DNA from: CAYOLL01 sp964404765 [NCBI: uncultured Gemmatimonadota bacterium]
GTDB lineage: Bacteria; 4572-55
Assembly: GCA_964404765.1 (NCBI GenBank)
Contig: CAYOLL010000025.1
Span: 1 to 51,477, forward strand
Direction: 5' to 3'
Length of the DNA: 51,477 nt
Part shown: positions 34,523-42,097 of the stretch, piece after piece
How positions within the stretch are numbered: position 1 is the stretch's first letter
How the letters are laid out: each line of letters begins with the position of its first letter
Position numbers and translations under genes: made by a program
Notes under the pieces: model-generated
Databases searched by the model: none
Seen by the model: only the letters and a program-made list of their open reading frames with translations
What the model was told of the DNA's origin: nothing

Positions 34523-35095
34523 ATGGCAGAACCAATTTTAAATGTTGCCCATTTATTGCAAAACTCAACTGTCAACGGTCCAGGCCTAAGAGATGTTATT
34601 TGGGTACAGGGTTGTTCCATTTGCTGTGAAGGTTGTATCAATCAAAAACTTTGGTCGTATCGCTCAAAATACCTCATTCCTGTTGATAAACTGCTCCAGA
34701 GGTTTACTGATAGAAAAGGATTTATTGATGGTATTACTATTTCCGGTGGTGAACCCACCGAACAAGCATACGCACTTTCCTATTTGCTGAAAGGAATGAA
34801 AGAACAAGGTTTTACGACAGTTGTGTATACAGGGCACATTTACGAGGAGTTAGTGGAGCACGGCAACGAATGGATTAGAAAACTTTTGGACTATACGGAT
34901 ATTCTGATTGATGGGCCGTTTATCAAAGAACAGCACACGATTGATTATAACTGGAGGGGTTCCTCAAATCAGCGTTTGATTCTTCTTAGCACCACGTTCA
35001 ATTTGACTCAAATACATCAAAATCCAACGCAAAGAGAGATTCATATTTTTGTAAAAAATGCAAATCAAACAGTGATTCAAACAGGAATCTTTTAA
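34523..35095 (+). CDS. NrdG-like radical SAM protein
   Basis: 190 residues, somewhat longer than NrdG (~155). The Fe-S motif is CxxxCxxC (C31, C35, C38 in QGCSICCEGCINQ), with the SAM-binding GGE as ISGGEPTEQ (~75) and further activase-like signatures TVVYTGHIYEEL and ILIDGPFIKEQ. NrdG and pyruvate-formate-lyase activases make a glycyl radical on a partner enzyme by cleaving SAM; no glycyl-radical enzyme or NrdD is encoded in the window, so its target is probably a protein of this gene set or a small molecule. It begins 3 bp after the AAA+ gene and is the last gene of the train; 35096-35226 is non-coding with no clear terminator. Confidence 0.88.
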   Translation: MAEPILNVAHLLQNSTVNGPGLRDVIWVQGCSICCEGCINQKLWSYRSKYLIPVDKLLQRFTDRKGFIDGITISGGEPTEQAYALSYLLKGMKEQGFTTVVYTGHIYEELVEHGNEWIRKLLDYTDILIDGPFIKEQHTIDYNWRGSSNQRLILLSTTFNLTQIHQNPTQREIHIFVKNANQTVIQTGIF

Positions 35096-35226
35096 TCATG
35101 TAATCATGTAATAATCGGCAACTCATGCTATTTAAAACCAGACATTTTCCATTACAGCCATCTTAATCTTCATAATCATAAGTCAATATAAGCCAAAGTT
35201 TTCAACTGTAAAGCGTAGACCCTAAG

Positions 35227-35955
35227 TTATTCTGCCAGAACCGCTTGTTGCCAATAATCCGCAAAATGACTCGCAAACCAGGCATCGCTCGATGCAAAAA
35301 GCGCATTAAACCCGCCCCATGTCCAGATACCAATTTCTCTTTTTCCGGTGAGACGCTCGACTTCGCCGGAGCTTTCCCGCGGGTGTAGTTGTTCCGGGAG
35401 ATTCAGCCGATTAAGGCGCCGGACATCCAGACCGGCTGCGCGCTCTGCTATATAAGCCGGTTTCTGCGCGACGGTGACTTCCAGAATATCGGGGCAAACC
35501 AGCCGCAACTCGTCGCGCGCAAACTCTTCCAGCCAGGCCGTAGGTAATTCTTTTGCAAAATGACTTTGCGCGGACGCAATATCCTGCCGGGACAATACAC
35601 CATAGGTGCGGCATGGGTAGGGCCGGGCCGGATAAATACGGCAGCCGTTGGTGGCCAAATCTAAGAATACACAACGCTGCGGCCACTCCTCCCGGAATGA
35701 AAAAAGCCGGGCGGCTTCTTCCGCCGGAAAAAAATCCTGCACATAACGGGCAATCTGAAAGTACTCAATTCGGCGCAGCGGATACATTACGGCCAGATTT
35801 TTTCTGCGATCATCGTCAGACAGTTGACAACAGGCGCTACATGTTGCCGGGCAGCGGCTGGAAGGTATTCGTTTGTAAATGGACGCGATTTCAATGGTTT
35901 TTTCATCGCTATGTACCGTGCCGATCCAACTCAGATCGTTAAGTGTTTCTGTCAT
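35227..35955 (-). CDS. YkgJ-family cysteine-cluster protein
   Basis: 242 residues from ATG 35955; the longer frame to 36087 would overlap the ftsE-like gene. The family cysteines are visible as CPATCSACCQL, with RCVFLDLATNGCRIYPARPYPCRTYG downstream. Members are thought to bind zinc or iron through this CxxxCxxCC cluster; function is not established. It starts 16 bp after the ftsE-like stop, on the same strand, so the two are likely co-transcribed. Base composition returns to the host-like GC level here. Confidence 0.85.
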   Translation of the reverse strand: MTETLNDLSWIGTVHSDEKTIEIASIYKRIPSSRCPATCSACCQLSDDDRRKNLAVMYPLRRIEYFQIARYVQDFFPAEEAARLFSFREEWPQRCVFLDLATNGCRIYPARPYPCRTYGVLSRQDIASAQSHFAKELPTAWLEEFARDELRLVCPDILEVTVAQKPAYIAERAAGLDVRRLNRLNLPEQLHPRESSGEVERLTGKREIGIWTWGGFNALFASSDAWFASHFADYWQQAVLAE

Positions 35956-35971
35956 TAGGTACGCCTGAATT

Positions 35972-36676
35972 TCAATGTGCGGCCGGATTGTCGGTAAACG
36001 GCGCCGGCGGTCGGAACCAGGCAGGCTCAACCATGCGGCCTTGCTCCAGGGCAATAACCCGAAACGGATGATGTTCGACCAGGTCATAGTTATGGGTGGC
36101 CATTATAACCGTCGTGCCTGCGTGATTGATGTCAATCAAGACATCCATAATTTGGCGGGAAATCGTTGGATCGAGGTTGCCGGTGGGCTCATCCGCCAGC
36201 AGGATTAACGGGTCGTTAGCCACGGCGCGGGCAATGGCGATGCGCTGCTGCTCACCACCGGAGAGATGTAAGGGCATTTCATTGCGCTTATGGGTCAATC
36301 CGACGGCATTCAGGGCGGCTAAGGTTTTTTTCCATACCTGTTTACGCGGCAGGCCAATCACTTCCAGGGCAAATGAAACATTTTCAAAGACCGTGCGATC
36401 CGTCAATAGTTTAAAATCCTGAAAAACGACGCCCAGCAAACGTCGTAAGTACGGAATCTGGCCCGACTTAATTTTTTGGGAATTGTAGGTGTCGACAATG
36501 ACTTCGCCATGCGTTGGAAAGTGGCGCATGATGACCATATCCAGCACTGTGCTTTTACCTGCGCCGCTGGGGCCGGTCAAAAAGACAAACTCGCCTTTGT
36601 GGATGTTAAAATTAATATCCTTCAAAGCCGGCCAGTTTTTTTCGTAATATTTGTCGACGTGGATAAAATGGATCAT
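35972..36676 (-). CDS. ftsE: FtsE-like ABC-transporter ATPase
   Basis: 234 residues. Walker A GPSGAGKST, Q-loop VVFQDFKLL, signature LSGGEQQR, Walker B LILLADEPTGNLD and H-loop ATHNYDLV are all present; the overall match is to FtsE (MIHFIHVDKYYEKNWPALKD start; RRLLGVVFQDFKLL). FtsE with membrane partner FtsX regulates peptidoglycan hydrolases at the septum. No ftsX is adjacent; upstream lies a dispersed repeat (36715-36877), and downstream a YkgJ-type gene. Either ftsX is elsewhere or this is a related MacB/LolD-type ATPase; the FtsE call is good but not certain. Confidence 0.85.
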   Translation of the reverse strand: MIHFIHVDKYYEKNWPALKDINFNIHKGEFVFLTGPSGAGKSTVLDMVIMRHFPTHGEVIVDTYNSQKIKSGQIPYLRRLLGVVFQDFKLLTDRTVFENVSFALEVIGLPRKQVWKKTLAALNAVGLTHKRNEMPLHLSGGEQQRIAIARAVANDPLILLADEPTGNLDPTISRQIMDVLIDINHAGTTVIMATHNYDLVEHHPFRVIALEQGRMVEPAWFRPPAPFTDNPAAH

Positions 36677-36714
36677 ACGCTCGGAATCGGTTTTTTAACT
36701 GCGCTTTGCGCTAA

Positions 36715-36877
36715 CCTGGATTATTCATAATGGTCTCACGCAAAGGCGCTAAGACGCAAAGGGGAAACGAGTTATAAAAAACAGGCTTTAAAATTCAATT
36801 TTGAAACCCAAAGCGTCGAAGATTCAGTCTTTTCAAAGCTTTGCGGCTTTGCGCCTTTGCGTGATGAATAATTCAGG
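36715..36877. repeat. diverged CCTGAATAATTCA-type element, copy D
   Basis: Ends CCTGGATTATTCA (36715-36727) and TGAATAATTCAGG (36865-36877), with subterminal CACGCAAAGGCGC and GCGCCTTTGCGTG forming a clean inverted repeat. The interior differs from copies A-C. It lies directly upstream of the ftsE-like gene, where its promoter would be expected. Confidence 0.75.
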
Positions 36878-37203
36878 CTAACGCTTTCTGGCAAGATTAA
36901 GCATAGTTATAAAATTACAATCCAACATTTGTGTTGCCCGCGAGAATCTTGTCAAAACTGCGCTTCGCTTCGTTTGATGTTCCGGAGCGACAAAACGCAA
37001 CGTAGTGGAGTTTTGTCAGAATTGCGGTTTACCGCGTTATGCAAAATTAGGAAAGTTGACGATGCAATTTATCCACAAATCTTGTCATTGTCAACGCATT
37101 TTATGGATGATTTGCAACGATGTCCGTAAGGTCAAATTTTAGTAGCAATTTCTATGCTGGCAATGTAGTATTTGCAAGGATGAATTCCAAATCTATCCAT
37201 GTT

Positions 37204-37231
37204 TTGACAGCGGATTTTACTGCACTACTTT
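37204..37231 (+). promoter_or_regulatory. putative promoter of the flavoenzyme gene
   Basis: TTGACA (37204-37209), 16-bp spacer, TACTTT (37226-37231). The rest of 36878-37203 shows only a hairpin-prone stretch around 36950-37020 and no supported gene. Confidence 0.45.
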
Positions 37232-37261
37232 CGCGGTTATTACGCACCGACTCGTGTGACG

Positions 37262-37277
37262 GAATGTGATCACATTC
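37262..37277. promoter_or_regulatory. perfect 16-bp palindrome, candidate operator
   Basis: GAATGTGATCACATTC is a perfect palindrome located between the putative -10 and the start codon of the flavoenzyme gene. It contains TGTGA/TCACA half-sites like CRP/FNR-family sites, but without the usual 6-bp spacer. Confidence 0.45.
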
Positions 37278-37362
37278 TTTAATGACAAAGCGCCACTTTC
37301 GTTTTTATCCGCAATCTGTACCCACTTTTCCCCCAATCGTCGTAATGGAGTCTGTGGTAACG

Positions 37363-38733
37363 ATGTCAAAAAATTTGCGCATCCTTGTTGTCGGCGGTGT
37401 TGCCGCCGGACCGGCTGCGGCAGCCCGAGCAGCCCGCGTCAATCCCGACGCAACGGTCGTTTTATATGAGAAAAGTCAGTATATTTCTTACGGGACTTGC
37501 GATCTGCCCTATTTTATCAGTGGCGAAATCACCGACGCCGATGCGCTGATTATGTATAGCCCGTCGCAGTTTCAGCAGGAAAAGAATGTTCAGGTGCATA
37601 CGCATCAGTTGGTCGAAAAAATTCGTCCGGTGCAGCGAAAAATACAGGCGCGCGATCTGTCCACCAACACGCTTTACGAAGATCAATATGACCGTTTGAT
37701 TCTGGCTACGGGTTCAACAGCCATCCAACCTTTCCCGGAGTTAAACGCCTGCCCGAATCTGTTTACCCTTAAAACATTGGGCGACGCCAAGCGGCTCAAA
37801 AATTATCTCACGGCTTATCAGCCGAGGCATGCCGTTATTCTGGGCGCGGGCTTTATTGGACTGGAGATGACGGAAGCGCTGCGCCGGATCGGCCTGCAAG
37901 TCACGCTGCTGCATCGTGACGAATGGCCTGCGCCCGGTTTTGAGCCGGAAATTCGCCAATTGTTAGCCAAAAAAATGAGCGATATGGGTGTTACATGCCT
38001 CGGTAATTCCGAAGTCACCGGCTTTTTAACCGACGCCGGACGGATCGGGGTGGTGCAAACCCTGACCGCCAGTCATAAAGCTGATTTGGTCTTATTAGCC
38101 TGGGGGTTTGCGCCAAATACGGCCTTGGCCAAAACTGCCGGCATTCGTTTGGGCACAAGCGGGGGGATCATCGTGGATGAGCATCTGCGCACATCTTGCG
38201 ATGGCATTTATGCCTGCGGCGACTGTGTGGAGCTCAAGCATCGTCTGACCAACCGCCCGGTCTGGTTGCCGCTGGCCAGCATCGCCGCCAAGACTGCTCG
38301 CGTGGCCGCGGATAATGCCGCCGGGCGTCGGGCTGTTTATAAAGGCACGGTCGGGACGCTTGGCTTTCGCTTTTTTGATTTAGAAGTGGCGCGCACGGGT
38401 CTGGACAGCGCGGCCGCCGGGCAAGCCGGCTTTACGCCCATCAGCCGGACGATTGACAGCCGATCGCATGTGCCGCTCTTGCCTGGCGCGGAAAAAATCA
38501 CCGTCACACTTCTGGCGGATCGGCACAGTGGGCAACTGTTGGGCGGGAATATCATCGGCAAGGCTGGCGCAGCTTTGCGCATCAACCCGATTGCCATAGC
38601 CTTGCAGCAAAAAATGACGGTGGCCGATTTTGCCCAGGCCGATTTGATCTACACGCCACCGTTTGCGCCGCTGTGGGATCCGCTGCTGCGCTGCGCCAAT
38701 GCGTTGTTGAAAGCGACCAATACTAAAATTTAA
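37363..38733 (+). CDS. FAD-dependent CoA-disulfide reductase / NADH oxidase-like enzyme
   Basis: 456 residues from ATG 37363 (37345 is also possible; 37282 is unlikely). The N-terminal FAD Rossmann motif is VVGGVAAGPAAAARAAR; the single redox cysteine typical of CoA-disulfide reductases is in SYGTCDLPYFISGE; a second nucleotide-binding motif AVILGAGFIGLEMTEALRRIG binds NAD(P)H; FAD-contact IYACGDCVELKH follows. The C-terminal dimerisation domain (~330-450) is present. Likely a cytosolic thiol/disulfide or O2-handling enzyme. It stands alone, with a candidate palindromic operator upstream. No rhodanese domain is fused. Confidence 0.88.
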   Translation: MSKNLRILVVGGVAAGPAAAARAARVNPDATVVLYEKSQYISYGTCDLPYFISGEITDADALIMYSPSQFQQEKNVQVHTHQLVEKIRPVQRKIQARDLSTNTLYEDQYDRLILATGSTAIQPFPELNACPNLFTLKTLGDAKRLKNYLTAYQPRHAVILGAGFIGLEMTEALRRIGLQVTLLHRDEWPAPGFEPEIRQLLAKKMSDMGVTCLGNSEVTGFLTDAGRIGVVQTLTASHKADLVLLAWGFAPNTALAKTAGIRLGTSGGIIVDEHLRTSCDGIYACGDCVELKHRLTNRPVWLPLASIAAKTARVAADNAAGRRAVYKGTVGTLGFRFFDLEVARTGLDSAAAGQAGFTPISRTIDSRSHVPLLPGAEKITVTLLADRHSGQLLGGNIIGKAGAALRINPIAIALQQKMTVADFAQADLIYTPPFAPLWDPLLRCANALLKATNTKI

Positions 38734-38828
38734 AAAGAACGACATTTCGTAACTATTAAGACAGCCACGAATTGCACGAATTTTCAAGAATCAAAAGCAA
38801 AAAAAAAGCAAAGATATTTTGTTTTTGG

Positions 38829-39000
38829 GGCATCCTTCAATTTCCAGATAACACTTTATCAAAAAAATCGTTTTCTTATCCACGAATGTCACGAAGGTAA
38901 CACGAAGAAAATTAAAGCGTTACAAGTTTTTTTTCGTGAAACTTCGTGACCTTTGCGGACAAAAAGTGTTACCTACTTTTTGGCAAAACTGAAGGATGCC
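38829..39000. repeat. GGCATCCTTCA-ended nested inverted repeat
   Basis: Ends GGCATCCTTCA (38829-38839) and TGAAGGATGCC (38990-39000), with inner paired stretches AACACTTT/AAAAGTGTT and CACGAAG/CTTCGTG. A weaker outer pairing joins GTAACTATTAAGACAGCCAC (~38748) to the CTGTGGCTGAATAGCTACG-like stretch near 39062-39081. This explains most of the 373-bp gap 38734-39106; no gene is seen in it. Confidence 0.7.
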
Positions 39001-39106
39001 GTTTTGGGGAATTCTTTTGAAAAAGCACCCTTAAATTTCAACATTTTTCTATTCGTGTCCATCTGTGGCTGAATAGCTACGACATTTTTTTTTAAAAGGA
39101 AACGCC

Positions 39107-41113
39107 ATGCGTCAATTTATCTTGTTATTGCTGTCTTTTCTGGTTGTTTCTATCGCAGAAGCTCAGCCACAGTTTTACTCCTGGTTGATCAATTTGGACA
39201 ATCGCACGGGCTGCTATACCTTGTCCAACGGCAATAGCGGCTGTCTGACCGCCAATATCCAGCAAGTGCGCTTTAACGCGGCGAACGCCTATATCAACGC
39301 TGCGGGTATCCCTGACTATAATATCGGCCCTTTTCCAAACAATCCCAACACACCCGCTGTCAAAAACTATGTTTTTCGTATTCCCCGTGCGCCGATCGCT
39401 CAAACCGGATCCAAGACCAATACCGGTTTGGGTCATATTGGCGTTTGGGTAAACGGTGTGGCTATTTTTAATGCCAAAGACGGCTTTTCCTGGAACGGCT
39501 CGGCAGACTCACCCATGGGCAATGGTCTCTGGAATCGTAACGCAGTGCTGGCCGAAGCCAGTTCCTTTGACGCCTGCCTGGGTCATCCGCCACAAAACGG
39601 AGCATACCACCATCATCAGCGACCGGCCTGTCTGCGGGCGGAGTTGGGCGACGACGGCATCAGGCACTCGCCCATTTTGGGCTGGTCTTTCGATGGTTAT
39701 CCGATCTATGGCCCATACGGCTATGCCGACCCCAACAACGCCGGGAGCGCCGTGCGACGAATCGTCAGCAGCTACCGGACAAAGAACATGACCACGCGCA
39801 CAAACGGCCCGGCAGTCGGCGCCTCTTTTCCGCTCGGCTGGTATCTGGAAGATTATGAATACACGGCAGGCTTGGGCGATTTGGACGCATATAATGGTTG
39901 CTTTGCCGTCACGCCGGAATATCCGGGCGGAACATACGCTTATTATGTGACCATTGACGCCAATGGCGAATCGGCCTATCCGTATGCTATCGGCCCGCAA
40001 TACTATGGCACTGTGGCGACCGATAACTTAACTCCGACCGGCCGAGTGACGGTGCCCACCGGCGTTAGTGTCTATACCCCAACGGCTCCGGTTGCCGCTA
40101 ATGACAGCAAAACAACTCCCCAAAACACCGCTTTTAGCTTTCCGATTGCAGACTTAACTGCCAATGATACCGACGCCGCAGGCGCCCCGCTTACTGTGAC
40201 TTGGCTGCTGAATGCGATTCACTGCGATGTCACTTTGGGCCTGAATGATGTCTTCTTCACGCCAGGCACTGACTTTATCGGCACAGCCGGTTTTGATTAC
40301 ATTGTTAGTGACGGCCTGCAAATAGATACGGCCCATGTGGCTGTTACCGTAACCGGCGTCACAAACACGGCGCCGGTGGCGGTCAACGACAACAAATCAA
40401 CGGATGAAGATACGCCGCTGGTCTTGGCCGCCGCAACTTTGACGACCAACGACACCGATGTCGAAGGCAGTGCCCTGTCGGTTATCGCTGTTTCGGACGC
40501 GATCAACGGCACGGTTGCGCTTAATTCCGGCACGATTACCTTTACACCGGCGGCGAACTTTAACGGCCAGGCAGGTTTTAGCTATACGATCAGTGATGGC
40601 GAGTTGACGGCAATCGGCCGGGTCACCGTCACGGTCAATCCGGTCAACGATGCGCCGGTGGCGGTTAACGATTCCATTTTCGTTACATCCACCGCGTCAG
40701 TCACCGCCCAAGTTTTAGTCAACGACAGCGACATTGACGGGGACATTCTTACGATAAGCAATGTGTCGATTGTCGAAGCCGGCAACGTACAGCTTGCTAA
40801 TAATCGGATTATTTTTACAGCAAAAGGCGTCTTTAGCGTGGCGCAACTTTTGACGTATTCCATCAGCGACAGCCATGGCGCTACAGCTTTGGCGACTTTG
40901 CGTATCTTCCCTGACTTCAAGCCCGGCGATGTGGATGGCTCCGGGCAGTTGACCGACAACGATTTGCGCCTGCTGAGTCAGCATGTCCTGGGCTTGACCC
41001 TACTGACGGCGCCGCAAACGGCTCTGGCGGATGTGGATGATAACGGGATTTTGGATGTGCGGGATTTGATCCGGCTTGCCGATAATTTTTCCCGGTTGAC
41101 CGCCAAAAAATGA
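39107..41113 (+). CDS. secreted YHYH-domain protein with cadherin-like repeats and dockerin-like tail
   Basis: 668 residues, AAAGGAA before ATG 39107, signal peptide MRQFILLLLSFLVVSIAEAQ. Residues ~30-310 are a YHYH-type domain (GLGHIGVWVNGVAIFN; NGAYHHHQRPA; GWSFDGYPIYGPYGY); the name-giving YHYH is YHHH here. Then come two to three cadherin/Ig-like ~95-residue repeats (NDTDVEGSALSVIAV; NDSDIDGDILTISNV). The last ~60 residues are a dockerin-type pair of calcium loops (GDVDGSGQLTDNDLRLLSQH and DVDDNGILDVRDLIRLADN). Probably a cell-surface or secreted adhesion/copper-related protein; YHYH function is not firmly established. No cohesin partner is seen. Confidence 0.88.
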   Translation: MRQFILLLLSFLVVSIAEAQPQFYSWLINLDNRTGCYTLSNGNSGCLTANIQQVRFNAANAYINAAGIPDYNIGPFPNNPNTPAVKNYVFRIPRAPIAQTGSKTNTGLGHIGVWVNGVAIFNAKDGFSWNGSADSPMGNGLWNRNAVLAEASSFDACLGHPPQNGAYHHHQRPACLRAELGDDGIRHSPILGWSFDGYPIYGPYGYADPNNAGSAVRRIVSSYRTKNMTTRTNGPAVGASFPLGWYLEDYEYTAGLGDLDAYNGCFAVTPEYPGGTYAYYVTIDANGESAYPYAIGPQYYGTVATDNLTPTGRVTVPTGVSVYTPTAPVAANDSKTTPQNTAFSFPIADLTANDTDAAGAPLTVTWLLNAIHCDVTLGLNDVFFTPGTDFIGTAGFDYIVSDGLQIDTAHVAVTVTGVTNTAPVAVNDNKSTDEDTPLVLAAATLTTNDTDVEGSALSVIAVSDAINGTVALNSGTITFTPAANFNGQAGFSYTISDGELTAIGRVTVTVNPVNDAPVAVNDSIFVTSTASVTAQVLVNDSDIDGDILTISNVSIVEAGNVQLANNRIIFTAKGVFSVAQLLTYSISDSHGATALATLRIFPDFKPGDVDGSGQLTDNDLRLLSQHVLGLTLLTAPQTALADVDDNGILDVRDLIRLADNFSRLTAKK

Positions 41114-41128
41114 CTTGTTGCTGAGAGG

Positions 41129-41186
41129 GGAATGTTTTAACCGCCCTTGCAACGTTTTGACGCACGACGGGTAAAGTTCAGCCTTA
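41129..41186. repeat. 58-bp direct repeat, left copy
   Basis: Matches 41976-42033 at 56 of 58 positions (begins GGAATGTTTTA, contains GACGCACGACGGGTAAAG). The pair brackets the broken vapC and its antitoxin. No ORF. Confidence 0.88.
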
Positions 41187-41305
41187 TCCTCTGGCGGTCA
41201 AAAATGGATTGAAAAAAACAGATCTTGGAGGGTCAATCTAAATTGCGGTGGAATTTGCTACGCAATAAAAAATTGAAGTTGTTAATGCGGGCATGAAAGG
41301 CGTTG

Positions 41306-41648
41306 TCAAAAGACATTCACATTGTATTGTCGGATATAAGGATCGCTGGTAATAATCGCTAAGTTTTCGCAGTTCGCCTGGGCAATCAAAATACGGTCAA
41401 AAGGGTCGCGATGAATAAACGGCAACTGAAGCATCTGCAACGTATGCTCTATTGTAATGTTTAATAAACGAAAGTCATTTATCTCAAGTTGTTTCCTGAT
41501 GAAAATATCGGGCGATTCCGGAAATGTCAGCTTGCCGATGGATGCCTTGATAACCATCTCCCGAAACAACTTCTCTAACCTGGTCGGATAGCCGGGGATC
41601 ATTGAGAACCCACCAGACAAAAATATGTGTATCCAACAGGTAGTTCAT
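41306..41648 (-). pseudogene. VapC-type PIN toxin, internal deletion with frameshift
   Basis: Starting from the ATG that overlaps the antitoxin stop (41646-41648), the minus strand reads MNYLLDTHIFVWWVLNDPRL SDQVREVVS, a normal PIN N-terminus with D6 of LLDTH. The conserved continuation IKASIGKLTFPESPDIF, then RDPFDRILIAQANCENLAII, occurs in a different frame. About 15-20 residues expected between REVVS and EMVIKASIG, including the second acidic strand (usually SAVSAWE), are missing. A deletion of roughly 50 nt near 41560 that shifts frame explains this. The toxin should be inactive. The shorter frame starting at a TTG (41620) covers only the C-terminal part. Confidence 0.85.
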
Positions 41649-41890
41649 TGATAAAACTCCTTCAGCATCTCCTCATCCAACGGCGCTTCAAAATCGGCAG
41701 CAATTTGCAGGAGTCCTCGGGCCGAGCCGGGCTTGCGACGGGTCATTGGCGGAAAAACTTCTTGTTCACCTTGGCTGTTGTCATTTTGGATTAGGATGAT
41801 AATCTCGGCTTGTTTCCCAATCATGCTTTTATGAATGGGCAACTGAATCGTATCCGTCGTCAAGCGCTTATAGATTCGTAAAGCTTCCAT
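41645..41890 (-). CDS. antitoxin of the broken VapC pair (DUF2281-like)
   Basis: 81 residues from ATG 41890, with GGAGG seven bases upstream. N-terminal strand-rich part (ALRIYKRLTTDTIQLPI) and a C-terminal toxin-neutralising tail rich in acids (ADFEAPLDEEMLKEFY), the layout of DUF2281/VapB-like antitoxins. Stop and toxin start overlap as ATGA. It appears intact although its toxin is not, so it may survive as a regulator or be in early decay. Confidence 0.78.
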   Translation of the reverse strand: MEALRIYKRLTTDTIQLPIHKSMIGKQAEIIILIQNDNSQGEQEVFPPMTRRKPGSARGLLQIAADFEAPLDEEMLKEFYQ

Positions 41891-41975
41891 TTTATACCTC
41901 CGATTCAAAAAATATGGAATTCATGATTGGAACGCAAGCATGTTTTGATTTCCTTTTGCAAAATAGCGAGCGGGC

Positions 41976-42033
41976 GGAATGTTTTAGCCGCCCTTGCAAC
42001 GTTTTGACGCACGACGGGTAAAGTTCAACCTTA
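41976..42033. repeat. 58-bp direct repeat, right copy
   Basis: See 41129-41186; two differences (an A/G at the 12th base and a G/A at the 52nd). Confidence 0.88.
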
Positions 42034-42097
42034 AACGGCGGAGCGGATTAAGTGCATTGTTCAAAAACTTTGTGACGCACATTTGTTAGGAGGCATT

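Noticed and set aside
23768-35226. tRNA-Asn as attachment site of an integrated island
   Set aside because: No duplicated tRNA 3' end was found at the far boundary and no integrase is encoded; proximity alone is not enough.
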